A DNA stretch of 36,367 bases, taken from Chitinophagaceae bacterium (lineage in GTDB: Bacteria; Bacteroidota; Bacteroidia; Chitinophagales; Chitinophagaceae). The DNA lies in NCBI GenBank assembly GCA_025450235.1, contig JANWHX010000225.1:1-36367 (forward strand), in the 5' to 3' direction. Positions 1 through 9,115 of the stretch are shown here, piece by piece; position 1 is the stretch's first letter, and every line of letters begins with the position of its first letter. The notes beneath the pieces are model-generated. The model did not search any database and was not told the origin of the DNA. It saw only the letters and a program-made list of their open reading frames with translations. The position numbers and the translations under genes are program-made.

Positions 1-327
1 GATAAATCAAAGCTGAAGATCGCTTTTTCAAATATTCTTATCAATGCAATAGAAGCGATGGAAGAGAATAAAGGTGAACTTGCCGTTTCCATGCACGCAT
101 CGCCTGATACCTATACAGTATCAATAAAAGATAATGGGATAGGCATCTCCGAAGAAAATCTTCCCAGGCTGTTTGAGCCGTTCTTTACTTCCAAGAAAAA
201 TGGAATGGGTCTTGGGTTGGCTGCTTCTTATTCGATCCTTCAATCTCACCGTGCAAGCATACAGGTGGAAAGCAAGGTTAATAAAGGAACAAACTTTATT
301 ATCAATTTTACTACGCCGGTTTATTAA
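1..327 (+). CDS. Sensor histidine kinase, C-terminal ATPase domain (5' partial)
   Basis: The reading frame is already open at base 1, so only the last 108 codons are present. They form the HATPase_c (GHKL) domain of a two-component sensor kinase, which binds ATP and phosphorylates the conserved histidine in the missing upstream part. Visible boxes in order are the N box (NILINAIEAM), the G1 box (DNGIGI), the F box (LFEPFFTSK) and the G2 box (GMGLGL). The FEPFFTSK plus GLGL arrangement is typical of NtrB/PAS-type kinases. The sensor region and the DHp helix lie outside the window, so the stimulus cannot be inferred. It converges on the minus-strand binding protein, with about 90 bp between them. 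No receiver domain or response regulator follows. Confidence 0.9.
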   Translation, partial: DKSKLKIAFSNILINAIEAMEENKGELAVSMHASPDTYTVSIKDNGIGISEENLPRLFEPFFTSKKNGMGLGLAASYSILQSHRASIQVESKVNKGTNFIINFTTPVY

Positions 328-418
328 CCAGGTATTGAACGAAATTCTTTCGGTCGTTCTCCGTAAAGCGGGTGAAAAAGGCACGATTAAAAGCTGGAGG
401 AATAGGTATGCTATAAAG

Positions 419-1633
419 CTAATTCACCGTTTTAATGATGCCATCCTGCCATTTCATGAAGTATAATTTCTTATTCTCAAAATAATCCAAAGTCCTGGTT
501 TGTTTATTGATGACAGGTTGGATATCAAAGTCGGTAAAGACCTTATTTTGCCTGTTGGTGATATTGGAAGAAAGATCTCTGCCGAATTGCAACAATAATT
601 TGGCAAACTTCCAAGTGACTTCATAGCCGCGGAACACCATGTCCGTGGGTCGTGCATACATGATCGAGTTGAAGTGATTGGTAATACTCTGGCTTACTTT
701 GTCTGTTTTAGCATTATAAAAAGGAGTGCTGTAAATAATCTCCAGCCCTTTGTATTCGGGTCTTGCAAAATCCCTGATAGCATCCCACGTTGGCATCCCC
801 ATTACAACAGAAGGATATTGTGAATTGATAGATGCTAATTGCGCGGCAAGTCGTTTTCCAAAATTGGCGTCGAGACTTCCGGCAATACAAAGCGTCCGGT
901 GAACTGTATCCAAATGTCGCTTTAGCTGGTTCACGTTAAAACTATCGGAAAGGTCCACATATTTTATTTTTAAGGGTATCGACATAGTGCTCTTGCCATA
1001 CTCATCAAAATAATTTTTGATCTGGTCTTCAGTAGCCCCCCTTTTTCTAAAAACAACGATAGGCTGAATGGCGTAATATTTTTGAATGTATTTGTAGATC
1101 CCTTCGCATTGTGTCCTGAGTGTTGGATTTAATACCACAAAAAAAGGATTATTGGTTGTACCGCCGTCATTTGGAACGGAAACATTTATAACAGGGATGT
1201 TTTTTCTCATACCAATTTCAGCAAACGTCCGCACTTCATTATTACCGCAATTAGCAATGATCAGGTCAATATTCTCAAGTTCGGATCTGTTCAATTGTTC
1301 ATCGAGTGTCTCTTTACCCGACCTCGTATCATAAACAAATACTTCCAGTTCCTTTCCTTCTTTACCCAATGAATCCAGGGCAAGCTGGGCACCTTCATAG
1401 AATTCAAGTCCCGCATTAATGAATTTGGGAAACACATTCTTGGCATAACGGTATTCGGTAAACGAATTGAATGCTGAATCAAGGTAGAGGGGAGCAAAGA
1501 TCGCGATCTTGTATTTGGAAGGCAGGGAATCGTTTTGTGCAAACGTCCTGCCCGGCAATATGCAATATGTAATGAGTAAAGTGCAACATGCGAAATGCTT
1601 CAATAATTTACCCGATAAAAAATCGTATTTCAT
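419..1633 (-). CDS. Periplasmic-binding-fold type I protein (ABC substrate-binding-like)
   Basis: This 404-residue protein begins with a hydrophobic signal peptide (about residues 10-32, likely cut after TFA), so it is exported to the periplasm. The mature part has the look of type I periplasmic binding proteins of the branched-chain amino acid (Leu/Ile/Val) family: a first strand KIAIFAPLYLD, then FYEGAQLALDSL, a D-L-I-I-A-N strand, and an IPVINVSVP segment. No permease or ATPase gene is nearby, so a role in ABC transport is not supported by context; a ligand-sensing or envelope role is equally possible. It follows guaA on the same strand after 41 bp and is probably cotranscribed. Related Bacteroidota proteins often carry LysM repeats, and I see none here. 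Substrate unknown. Confidence 0.75.
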   Translation of the reverse strand: MKYDFLSGKLLKHFACCTLLITYCILPGRTFAQNDSLPSKYKIAIFAPLYLDSAFNSFTEYRYAKNVFPKFINAGLEFYEGAQLALDSLGKEGKELEVFVYDTRSGKETLDEQLNRSELENIDLIIANCGNNEVRTFAEIGMRKNIPVINVSVPNDGGTTNNPFFVVLNPTLRTQCEGIYKYIQKYYAIQPIVVFRKRGATEDQIKNYFDEYGKSTMSIPLKIKYVDLSDSFNVNQLKRHLDTVHRTLCIAGSLDANFGKRLAAQLASINSQYPSVVMGMPTWDAIRDFARPEYKGLEIIYSTPFYNAKTDKVSQSITNHFNSIMYARPTDMVFRGYEVTWKFAKLLLQFGRDLSSNITNRQNKVFTDFDIQPVINKQTRTLDYFENKKLYFMKWQDGIIKTVN

Positions 1634-1674
1634 TTTTTCATTTTGGGTTTTGCCTGTTGCCTGTTCGTGTTAAA

Positions 1675-3210
1675 TTATTCCCATTCGATTGTTGCTGGCG
1701 GTTTACTGCTGATATCGTATACCACCCGGTTGATACCTCTTACATTATTGATAATCTGGTTGGAAACGTTAGCTAAAAACTCATATGGCAAATGAGCCCA
1801 GTCAGCGGTCATCCCATCGACACTTGTAACAGCTCTCAATGCAACAGTGAATTCATAGGTCCGTTCATCACCCATTACACCGACACTTTTTACCGGTAAT
1901 AAGATTGCCCCGGCCTGCCATACCGTTGCATACAAACCAGATTCTTTCAAAGCTTTCACATACAGGTAATCAGCCTCTTGCAACAATTGTACCTTTTCCT
2001 CAGTGATTTCTCCTAAAATACGGATGGCCAACCCCGGTCCGGGAAAAGGATGCCGGTCGATCAGCCCGGAAGGTATGCCCAGCTCCTTTCCCACCTTTCG
2101 TACTTCATCTTTAAATAACGAACGCAAAGGTTCCACTAATTCCAGGTGCAAATGTTCGGGCAATCCACCCACATTATGATGCGATTTAATCGTAACGGAA
2201 GGCCCATGCACCGATACGCTTTCAATGACATCGGGATAGATGGTCCCTTGCCCCAAAAAACCAACATCTTCTATTTTTTTTGCCTCCTCCTGGAATATAT
2301 CAATGAATAAACTTCCTATTGCTTTTCGTTTGGCTTCGGGATCGATCTTACCCGCCAGTGCATCATAAAATCGTTTCTTCGCATCTATGCCGGTCACATT
2401 CAATCCCAATTTCGCATACGTAATAAGAACATCATTGTATTCGTTTTTGCGAAGCACTGCATTGTCAACAAAAATACCATGTAGCTGGTCGCCCACTGCC
2501 TTATGAATTAATGTGGCAGCCACGGTAGAGTCAACGCCACCGCTAAGTGCCATTACTACCTTGCGGTTGCCGATCTTCTTTTTCAATTCCCCGACAGTGT
2601 CGGTAATAAAATGGGCCGCCGTCCAATCCTGGCTGCATCCACAGACATTCACTAAAAAATTATGAAGGACCTTTTTGCCTTCGACAGAATGATATACTTC
2701 AGGATGGAATTGAACCCCATAGAGAGGAAAGTCGGGCGTACCATTTTTCTTAAAGGCAGCTATCGGAATACTATCAGTCGTTGCCAATAGTTCAAAGCCT
2801 TTTGGCAATTCAAGAATGGTATCGGCATGGCTCATCCATACCTGGCTCTCCTTCGACACATTTTCCAGCAACACATCATCTTTTGTTCTTTGTAATACGG
2901 CTCTTCCATATTCCCTCTTATTGCTTTTTTCCACCCTGCCTCCAAATTGCTTGGCTGTTAGTTGAGCACCATAACAAACACCCAATACGGGCACCATGGT
3001 AATGAACTCCTTAATATTGACATCGGGAGCCTTTTCTTCATTTACTGAAAAGGGAGAACCCGAAAGTATAATACCTTTTAACCCAGGCCCGAATTCAAAC
3101 TTTTGGTAATAAGGAATGATCTCACAGTAAACATTTGCCTCCCTTACTGCACGGGCAATCAACTGGGTATATTGAGAACCGAAGTCAAGGATCAGAATTT
3201 TTTCCGTCAT
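1675..3210 (-). CDS. guaA: GMP synthase (glutamine-hydrolysing)
   Basis: Cytoplasmic enzyme converting XMP, glutamine and ATP to GMP, the last step of guanine nucleotide synthesis. At 511 residues it is the normal single-chain length. The N-terminal class I glutamine amidotransferase domain has the nucleophile Cys79 in GVCYGAQ and the His169/Glu171 pair in FHPEV. The ATP-pyrophosphatase domain follows with its P-loop at about 222-228 (LSGGVDS). The C-terminal dimerisation domain ends in the family hallmark KPPATIEWE, so the gene is intact. The ATG at 3208-3210 gives the canonical [18 protein letters not shown] start. A TACCTTCG stretch just upstream of the ATG resembles a Bacteroidota -7 box with one mismatch, but no matching -33 element was found. 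Confidence 0.97.
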   Translation of the reverse strand: MTEKILILDFGSQYTQLIARAVREANVYCEIIPYYQKFEFGPGLKGIILSGSPFSVNEEKAPDVNIKEFITMVPVLGVCYGAQLTAKQFGGRVEKSNKREYGRAVLQRTKDDVLLENVSKESQVWMSHADTILELPKGFELLATTDSIPIAAFKKNGTPDFPLYGVQFHPEVYHSVEGKKVLHNFLVNVCGCSQDWTAAHFITDTVGELKKKIGNRKVVMALSGGVDSTVAATLIHKAVGDQLHGIFVDNAVLRKNEYNDVLITYAKLGLNVTGIDAKKRFYDALAGKIDPEAKRKAIGSLFIDIFQEEAKKIEDVGFLGQGTIYPDVIESVSVHGPSVTIKSHHNVGGLPEHLHLELVEPLRSLFKDEVRKVGKELGIPSGLIDRHPFPGPGLAIRILGEITEEKVQLLQEADYLYVKALKESGLYATVWQAGAILLPVKSVGVMGDERTYEFTVALRAVTSVDGMTADWAHLPYEFLANVSNQIINNVRGINRVVYDISSKPPATIEWE

Positions 3211-3407
3211 GGTGCTGCGAAGGTAAAAAACTGGCAGCAGTTCACGGGACGGTTTTTAAACTGCCTCTGCTCTTGCAGTTTTTCCGCCCGGCCGGCAATG
3301 CCAAATCTGCTGAATAACCGCATTTTGTGTAACCTCTTTCTTTATTTTAGCGTCCCATGACTTAATCAACGAAAACATTTTAATATTTGCAACTAAAACC
3401 ACACTAT

Positions 3408-4130
3408 ATGAACCGCTTTCTGATAATTGCCCTTTGCAGCCTGGTCATTTTTTCTTCCTGTGACTTCATTCACGGTAAACGTGTAAGAGGAAGCGGAAAT
3501 GTAATTATGCAGAGCCGCAACGTTTCCGATTTTACGGGAGTGAGTATAAGCGGCGCCATGCACCTTTATCTGAAACAGGAGACGTCTTCTTCTGTCAAAA
3601 TTGAAACAGATGACAACCTTCAGCAGTATATTATGATAACGGTGGAAAATGGTGTGTTGCGTATAAGGCCGCAACAAAATATCAACCTTGTTGAGACCGG
3701 TAAGATCAAAGTGTTTGTAAGTGCCCCTGTCTTTAGAAGCATGGAAGCGACCGGGGCTTGTAATATCTTTAGCGAGAACATGCTTTCATCCGGTGAAGCT
3801 ATCGATATTGATCTTACAGGTGCCAGCGACGCAAGGGTAGAGTTAAAATCGCCAAAGGTATCAGCAGATTTGACGGGCGCCAGTTCACTCTCATTAAAAG
3901 GAGAAGCAAAAGAATTTTCGATAGATGGTAGTGGCAGTTCAAATGTCCGGTGTTTTGACCTCCTGACCGAAGAAACCCGTATTGATATGTCCGGAGCCTG
4001 TGATGCCGAAGTGTTTGCGAGTGTAAAGCTGGATGTTAAAGCAAGCGGTGCCAGTGATGTGAAATATAAAGGTAATGCTGCAGTGAGCCAGGATGTAAGC
4101 GGGGCAGGCAGTGTGAAGAAGGTTCAATGA
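3408..4130 (+). CDS. GIN-domain (DUF2807) lipoprotein
   Basis: 240-residue putative head-GIN domain lipoprotein. I chose the ATG at 3408 over an upstream in-frame TTG (3387) because it gives a clean lipoprotein signal: MNRFLII, a hydrophobic core, and a lipobox ending at Cys18 (FSSC). The mature part starts with RGSGNVIMQSRNVSDFTGVS, the typical entry of the GIN/DUF2807 fold, and continues as repeated short beta-helix turns marked by recurring Ser-Gly-Ala-x-Asp/Ser motifs (LTGASDARVEL, LTGASSLSLKG, GSGSSNVRC, MSGACDAEV, ASGASDVKY). Members are common in Bacteroidota as outer-membrane-anchored proteins of unknown function. It is divergent from guaA with about 200 bp between them and appears monocistronic, ending before a palindromic hairpin. 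Confidence 0.85.
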   Translation: MNRFLIIALCSLVIFSSCDFIHGKRVRGSGNVIMQSRNVSDFTGVSISGAMHLYLKQETSSSVKIETDDNLQQYIMITVENGVLRIRPQQNINLVETGKIKVFVSAPVFRSMEATGACNIFSENMLSSGEAIDIDLTGASDARVELKSPKVSADLTGASSLSLKGEAKEFSIDGSGSSNVRCFDLLTEETRIDMSGACDAEVFASVKLDVKASGASDVKYKGNAAVSQDVSGAGSVKKVQ

Positions 4131-4181
4131 TTTTAGCACAGGAGATAGCCATAACACTGTTCGGCCCAATATAAATTGCCG

Positions 4182-4202
4182 GGAATAATAATTTATTATT
4201 CC
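4182..4202 (+). terminator. AT-rich palindrome, probable terminator
   Basis: Perfect 10-bp arms GGAATAATAA / TTATTATTCC around a single central T, followed by CATTTTTC. It lies 52 bp after the GIN lipoprotein stop codon. The stem is AT-rich, so termination strength is uncertain. Confidence 0.5.
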
Positions 4203-4377
4203 ATTTTTCAGGTTTCTTGTTTGTAACAGAGTATTGATTTTAATTCTGATCTGTCTTCAAAACTGCCGGGTGTGAGTAATAATTGCGGCAAAAAAATGCG
4301 GGCATACTATGATCCTGAGACGTCTATAGCGAAAGCTCATAAAATAAAAATTACAAGTTTGGAATTCCTTCAGTTTC

Positions 4378-4409
4378 ATTGCATTTTCCAAATTAAGTTT
4401 CTACTTTTG
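4378..4409 (+). promoter_or_regulatory. Candidate promoter for the GMC oxidoreductase pair
   Basis: TACTTTTG at 4402-4409 matches the Bacteroidota -7 consensus TAnnTTTG. ATTG at 4378-4381, 20 bp upstream, is a three-of-four match to the -33 TTTG. The start codon is 19 bp downstream. Confidence 0.45.
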
Positions 4410-4428
4410 TTCCTTAGTTGATTACCCA

Positions 4429-4827
4429 ATGAAACGTCGTGTATTTTTACTAACTGCAGCCGCAGCCGCTTCAGTTATTCTGTTTCCGATATTTAATCAC
4501 AAACGCAAAATTTCGCGGAATTCCGATCCGTTGCTTTTGCCTGACGTATTAACCAGATTCTGCGATGAAAAAACTATTCGCAAAATCGGGGATCAATATT
4601 TATTGCATGCTCCATCTGAAGCCGAAATTGTGAGGCTGAAAAAACTGATTCTTACAGATGAATCCGGAGCAATTCTGCAGTTATCAGACAGGGCAGGACT
4701 CAGCAAGTGGATTAGTGAGAAGATAAGCCATGACTTTGCAGTAAGAAAAACACTTATTGTAGACGGATGGATTTTATCGGAGACCGAAGCCCGCCAATGT
4801 GCCTTTTATTCACTTTTTAATAGATGA
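4429..4827 (+). CDS. Tat-signal small subunit of a GMC-type dehydrogenase (gluconate 2-dehydrogenase subunit 3-like)
   Basis: 132-residue protein with a twin-arginine leader: KRRVFLL at residues 2-8, then an alanine-rich hydrophobic stretch. The body is short and helical, with a C-terminal GWILSETEARQCA at about 113-125 that resembles the end of gluconate 2-dehydrogenase subunit 3 and sorbitol dehydrogenase small-subunit families. In those complexes the small Tat-bearing subunit folds with the FAD subunit and carries it across the membrane. The next gene is a GMC flavoprotein whose start overlaps this stop by 4 bp (ATGA), which strongly supports the pairing. The family assignment rests on motif memory and context rather than a full-length match. 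Confidence 0.65.
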   Translation: MKRRVFLLTAAAAASVILFPIFNHKRKISRNSDPLLLPDVLTRFCDEKTIRKIGDQYLLHAPSEAEIVRLKKLILTDESGAILQLSDRAGLSKWISEKISHDFAVRKTLIVDGWILSETEARQCAFYSLFNR

Positions 4828-6395
4828 TTTCCATGCATTTGGATGCCAGACAGGAGGATAACGATTCTTTAATTGAAGGGGATATTTGCATAATTGGAGC
4901 CGGTGCGGCGGGCATTAGTATGGCTCTCGAATGGGTCGACACAGCCTATAAAGTAATTCTTCTGGAAGGAGGTGGGTTTGATTATGACGATAAGGTCCAG
5001 GAATTATACAGGGGAGTAACAACAGGACAAAATTATTATCCCCTAAAATCAACCTGCTTGCACTATTTTGGGGGTACAACTGGTCATTGGGGCGGCCTGT
5101 GCTCCATGTTTGACCCCATTGCTTTTCAGAAAAGAGCGTGGATTGACCAAAGTGGATGGCCCTTTAACGAGCAGGAATTACTTGAATATTATAAAAGGGC
5201 ACATTCCGTTCTCGCTCTTGGAGAATTTGAATTCGAAGTGGATTACTGGTTAAAGCAAAATCCATCATTATTTTCAATGCCTTTAGATCAAAATGTATTC
5301 TGGTCAAAAATCTGGAGATATGGTGTTCCTACTTCGATGAAATTCGGAACTGTATTCAGAGATAGGATTACAAATGCCGGAAACGTTCATCTATATACCT
5401 ACGCCAATGTAGTGGATATCCGGACAAGTGAAAATGTATCGTCAATCAGTGAAGTTACCGTTAAAAATCACTCTGGTAAAACACAGAAGGTTAAGGCAAA
5501 GTATTTTGTTCTTGCATGTAGTGCAATACAAAATGCAAGATTGCTCCTGGCTTCTAACAAACAATCGTCACGGGGTCTCGGTAATCACAATGATTTTGTC
5601 GGTAGATATTTCATGGAGAATATAGAAATTAAGGCGGCCGAACTTTGGCTTAAAGAACCGAATCGATTGCAACTATATATGAACAATCCGCCCAATTTTA
5701 GGGCAGAATTGGCAATAACACCAGCCAAACAGGCCGAGTATAAAATCCTGAATGGAATGCTCTCTTTTGTTCCCCTGGAAAAGGCCAGGAAAATTCCTCC
5801 ATTTATAAAAACTTGGACAAGTGATGATCCCCGTGAAGACAGGAAAAGGCAAGGGAAAATTTATGAAGACGCAGACGGAACCAGGATATCCCGCTTTTTT
5901 GAGTCAGATGCCCATGAGTCATTTGAAGTAACACTGCGCCTCGAGCAAGCTCCAAATCCATTATCCCGGGTTACTTTAAGCAATGAAAAAGACGAACTGG
6001 GGGTACCGCGGGCCCATCTTCATTGGCAATTTACTGATCTTGAAAGAAGGAGTCTCCGGAAAATTTACGAGATGCTTGGTGAGCAGGTTGGCATTAAGGG
6101 AATCGGCAGGATTAAATTACAGGATAATCTTCAGGATGAAAATGATAATTCGATGCCATCATCTACCAGCGGAGGATGGCATCATATGGGCACAACCAGG
6201 ATGAATAACGATCCTAAAAAGGGAGTAGTGAATAGTAATTGCCAGGTGCATGGAATTCATAATTTGTATGTGGCCGGCTCTTCATGTTATCCGAATGGTG
6301 GCGCCGTAAACCCGACCTTTACATTAATAGCATTGTCATTAAGGCTTTCCGATCATCTTAAAAGAAAACTAAAAGAAGAAGCCCGGTTTATATAG
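4824..6395 (+). CDS. GMC family FAD-dependent oxidoreductase
   Basis: 523-residue glucose-methanol-choline oxidoreductase, expected to oxidise an alcohol or sugar hydroxyl with FAD as cofactor. The N-terminal Rossmann motif is GAGAAG at 25-30, with the ribose-binding acid at Glu48 (ILLEGGG). The GMC C-terminal catalytic signature is clear: GGWHHMGTTRM around 450-458, then NLYVAGSSCYP, then NPTFT with the catalytic Asn near 496. It has no signal peptide of its own. Export would have to be by hitch-hiking on the Tat leader of the translationally coupled small subunit just upstream. No cytochrome c subunit follows, so the electron acceptor is unknown. Substrate cannot be predicted; gluconate-, fructose- or sorbitol-type sugars are only analogies. 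Confidence 0.88.
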   Translation: MISMHLDARQEDNDSLIEGDICIIGAGAAGISMALEWVDTAYKVILLEGGGFDYDDKVQELYRGVTTGQNYYPLKSTCLHYFGGTTGHWGGLCSMFDPIAFQKRAWIDQSGWPFNEQELLEYYKRAHSVLALGEFEFEVDYWLKQNPSLFSMPLDQNVFWSKIWRYGVPTSMKFGTVFRDRITNAGNVHLYTYANVVDIRTSENVSSISEVTVKNHSGKTQKVKAKYFVLACSAIQNARLLLASNKQSSRGLGNHNDFVGRYFMENIEIKAAELWLKEPNRLQLYMNNPPNFRAELAITPAKQAEYKILNGMLSFVPLEKARKIPPFIKTWTSDDPREDRKRQGKIYEDADGTRISRFFESDAHESFEVTLRLEQAPNPLSRVTLSNEKDELGVPRAHLHWQFTDLERRSLRKIYEMLGEQVGIKGIGRIKLQDNLQDENDNSMPSSTSGGWHHMGTTRMNNDPKKGVVNSNCQVHGIHNLYVAGSSCYPNGGAVNPTFTLIALSLRLSDHLKRKLKEEARFI

Positions 6396-6438
6396 TCACG
6401 CTATAAAAAGGACAATAAGAGAGGAAAAACCTGTGACT

Positions 6439-8769
6439 TTACAGATTCACATACTTCACCATGATCTTTATATCCCTGTTTCTTCCTTTATCATCTGTAC
6501 ACGAGATTTTCACCGGGCCTTCTTCCGGGACAAAAAACTGCTTCTCCCCGGCATTACAGGCTTTGTAAAACCGGTTGTTGACGTACCAATAAACCTTGCT
6601 GACATCATTGGATGTTTTGCAAATGAGTTGCAGCGGATCCGGCGACTTCTTGCTGATCAGGTATTCAGAGCCATTGACAGGGAAGGTGATAAAAGGAGCA
6701 TTGCCTTTAAAGATCAGCTCGCAATCAGGGTTATGCTCCGGTATTTTGCTATAGCTGATCCGGTTATCTTCATACCAGCTTTGCATATCTGGTCCTGTTA
6801 ATTTATACCATTTCTTTTTATACCCGTTTTCCGGAACACAGCCTTTGCAATAAGAGATCTTTTCTTCCGGGCTAATCATGATCTCCTGCCAGTTGTTGCA
6901 GGATTGGTTGGATGAAATCAGCGGAATAAAATAGTCGCTTGTAATATTGGTGCAGTGGTCTGTTGGAACAAGGCCTGTTTCACTGCAAACCTGTCTTATC
7001 TCGCAATCGTTCGGGGGAGTGAACCATTCTTCATCGCTGTCATAATCTATCGTATTAAAGATCTTAAATAATAAGGGAGTGGCTACGTTTGCACCGCTGA
7101 GATCTGCCACACCTACACCGGAAAAATTCCCCACCCATACACCTACCGTATAGCTTTTGTTATACCCAATGCTCCAGGCATCTCTTCTACCATAACTGGT
7201 ACCTGTTTTCCAGGCTATTTTCGGCATGCGTTCAGTAGCACTCCAATTCAAAGGAAAATCCGGGCGATTGATCTTTGATAATATCTCATTGGTCATATAT
7301 GCAGCGGCCGCGCTGACAATATTCTTCGCCGCATGAGCGGTATCATCCCGGGTAAAGGATGGAGATATATAATTTCCATTATTAGCAAATAAAGAGAACA
7401 TGCCCGTCAATTCTTCCAGGGTAGTGCCACATCCGCCAAGTATCATGGACAAACCAAGCTTTCGCTGATCTTTTTGTATTTGTTTGAAATTGCATTGAAT
7501 TAGTTTTTGAATGAGGGTCTCTTGTCCAAGCAGTTTCAAACTTTTTACCGCCGGAATGTTTAATGAATGATCCAGTGAATACTCAACGGTTACGTATCCA
7601 TTGAATTTCTGATCATAGTTCTCCGGCGCATATCCCTGGTAATTGACGGCCACATCCGACACCACGGCTTTGGGCGTTAACAATCCTTCATCAAAACACA
7701 AGGCATACAACAATGGTTTCAGTGTACTTCCGGGCTGCCGGACTGCGTTTGCTCCATTTACCTGCCCGCCATCGGTCGGGTCCATAAAGGCCGATGACCC
7801 AACGTAGGTAACAACCTTGTGTGTTTTGTTATCAATGATCACTACAGCAGCATTCTTAATGTTGCGTAGCCGCTGCGTTCTTACATAATCTTCTACGAGC
7901 TTTTCTGTTTTCAATTGCGTATTGAGTTCAATATTCGTTTCAATGAGGTCACCGCGGAGGGTCTTTTTTAGTTTGTAGGAGAGATGGGGAATGTAATGTG
8001 GCACCGTTCCTCTTGATGCGGCCAATGGTTCCACCAATGCATCTTCAATTTCTTTTTCGGTAAACACCTTATCTGCAGCAAATTTTCTTAACCAGCGATT
8101 CCTTTCTTCGACGATCCGGTCATTATTTTTTCCCATCACCAGGGAAGAGGGGCGATTTGGAATAATGCTCAAGGCGGTTATTTCTGCCAACGATAAGTGA
8201 TCCGGGTTTTTTCTGAAGTATAACTGGGAGGCGGATTTTACTCCTTCGATATTACCACCATAGGGAACCAGGTTAAGATACATTTGCAATATGTCATCTT
8301 TATCGTATTTCCATTCCAATTGAAGGGCCCGGAACATTTCAATCAGCTTGCTGCCTATATTTCTTTTTCTTGGTTCCAGGGCTCTTGCCACCTGCATTGT
8401 GATGGTACTGGCGCCGGATGTTCTTTTCATCCGGAAGATATTCTTGAAGAATGCTCTCGTAGCGGCAACGGGATTAATCCCGGGGTGAGAATAAAAGTAT
8501 TTGTCCTCTTTCGCTATGATCGTTTTGCGCAATAATGGTGAAATTTCATCCAGTTCTGTTTTCATCCGCCATTTCTGATCGCTGGTCAGGTACGCATTAA
8601 TAACTTCCCCATTGTTGTCGGTAACAATGGTAGAATATTCGATTTTATCGTGTAGCGGAAAGATCCAGTTTAATAAGAAGAAAAGCATGAATAGTGCGAC
8701 GATGACGATCCCGAGTCGTTTGACGAATTTCAGAATGAGTTTTTTGGTAATGCGGAATTTTAGTTTCAT
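6439..8769 (-). CDS. pbpC: Penicillin-binding protein 1C
   Basis: 776-residue bifunctional class A penicillin-binding protein that polymerises and cross-links peptidoglycan. Order of parts: a cytoplasmic basic N-terminus, one membrane segment at about 19-35, the GT51 glycosyltransferase with catalytic Glu88 in KEDKYFYSHPG and GASTITMQVAR at 119-129, then the transpeptidase with SxxK (Ser348-Lys351 in RQPGSTLKP), SLN at 402-404 and KTGTS at 521-525. The C-terminal part from about 590 matches the PBP1C-specific C-terminal domain, which separates it from PBP1A/1B. It is divergently transcribed from the alpha-2-macroglobulin gene, the same partnership seen in E. coli (pbpC-yfhM), where the two are thought to act together in the periplasm. 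Confidence 0.93.
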   Translation of the reverse strand: MKLKFRITKKLILKFVKRLGIVIVALFMLFFLLNWIFPLHDKIEYSTIVTDNNGEVINAYLTSDQKWRMKTELDEISPLLRKTIIAKEDKYFYSHPGINPVAATRAFFKNIFRMKRTSGASTITMQVARALEPRKRNIGSKLIEMFRALQLEWKYDKDDILQMYLNLVPYGGNIEGVKSASQLYFRKNPDHLSLAEITALSIIPNRPSSLVMGKNNDRIVEERNRWLRKFAADKVFTEKEIEDALVEPLAASRGTVPHYIPHLSYKLKKTLRGDLIETNIELNTQLKTEKLVEDYVRTQRLRNIKNAAVVIIDNKTHKVVTYVGSSAFMDPTDGGQVNGANAVRQPGSTLKPLLYALCFDEGLLTPKAVVSDVAVNYQGYAPENYDQKFNGYVTVEYSLDHSLNIPAVKSLKLLGQETLIQKLIQCNFKQIQKDQRKLGLSMILGGCGTTLEELTGMFSLFANNGNYISPSFTRDDTAHAAKNIVSAAAAYMTNEILSKINRPDFPLNWSATERMPKIAWKTGTSYGRRDAWSIGYNKSYTVGVWVGNFSGVGVADLSGANVATPLLFKIFNTIDYDSDEEWFTPPNDCEIRQVCSETGLVPTDHCTNITSDYFIPLISSNQSCNNWQEIMISPEEKISYCKGCVPENGYKKKWYKLTGPDMQSWYEDNRISYSKIPEHNPDCELIFKGNAPFITFPVNGSEYLISKKSPDPLQLICKTSNDVSKVYWYVNNRFYKACNAGEKQFFVPEEGPVKISCTDDKGRNRDIKIMVKYVNL

Positions 8770-9115
8770 GACGCTGAGCTAAGGTATGGTATACTTTGGC
8801 AGCATCGTATACCCATGAATCACCCCTTAACAAAGATTTATATTCCAAAATTTGCAAAGCTTCTTTTATACTCATTATCTTTCCTTTCAAATTCCTCGCA
8901 GTCTTTATGGACTCAACAGATTTCTCCTCCGATGGAGTACTCGCGGACCGGCCAACGAAAGATATTCCTCCCTAGCTTTTTTGACCACAGTAGTAAGTCT
9001 TTTCCCGACCAATGCCGGACAGGCTTTGTGTATGAAAAAGGATCAAGGCCAAATTTTTTGGTTCATTAAATTTCTTTACCTTCTCATTTATAACAGACAT
9101 CTCAACCAATCTTAT
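8770..9115. other. Divergent intergenic region pbpC / alpha-2-macroglobulin
   Basis: 346 bp between two divergently transcribed start codons, expected to carry both promoters. I found no consensus TTTG/TAnnTTTG pair with correct spacing on either strand. TACCTTAG just ahead of the pbpC ATG (minus strand) is a one-mismatch -7 box. The reading frame of the downstream gene stays open back to 8852, but that stretch has no recognisable protein features. Confidence 0.5.

Larger units (their letters stand above)
4131..4428. other. Intergenic stretch between GIN lipoprotein and oxidoreductase operon
   Basis: About 300 bp without a convincing gene. It holds a palindrome at 4182-4202 that may end the upstream transcript and a candidate promoter at 4378-4409 for the downstream operon. 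I see nothing else. Confidence 0.6.

Noticed and set aside
338-360. Small hairpin between the histidine kinase and the binding-protein gene
   Set aside because: The stem is 5-6 bp with mismatches and no T-run; not distinguishable from chance.
8852-9115. 88-codon N-terminal extension of the alpha-2-macroglobulin
   Set aside because: The lipoprotein signal at 9116 would be buried inside the chain; the upstream stretch has no protein-like pattern.
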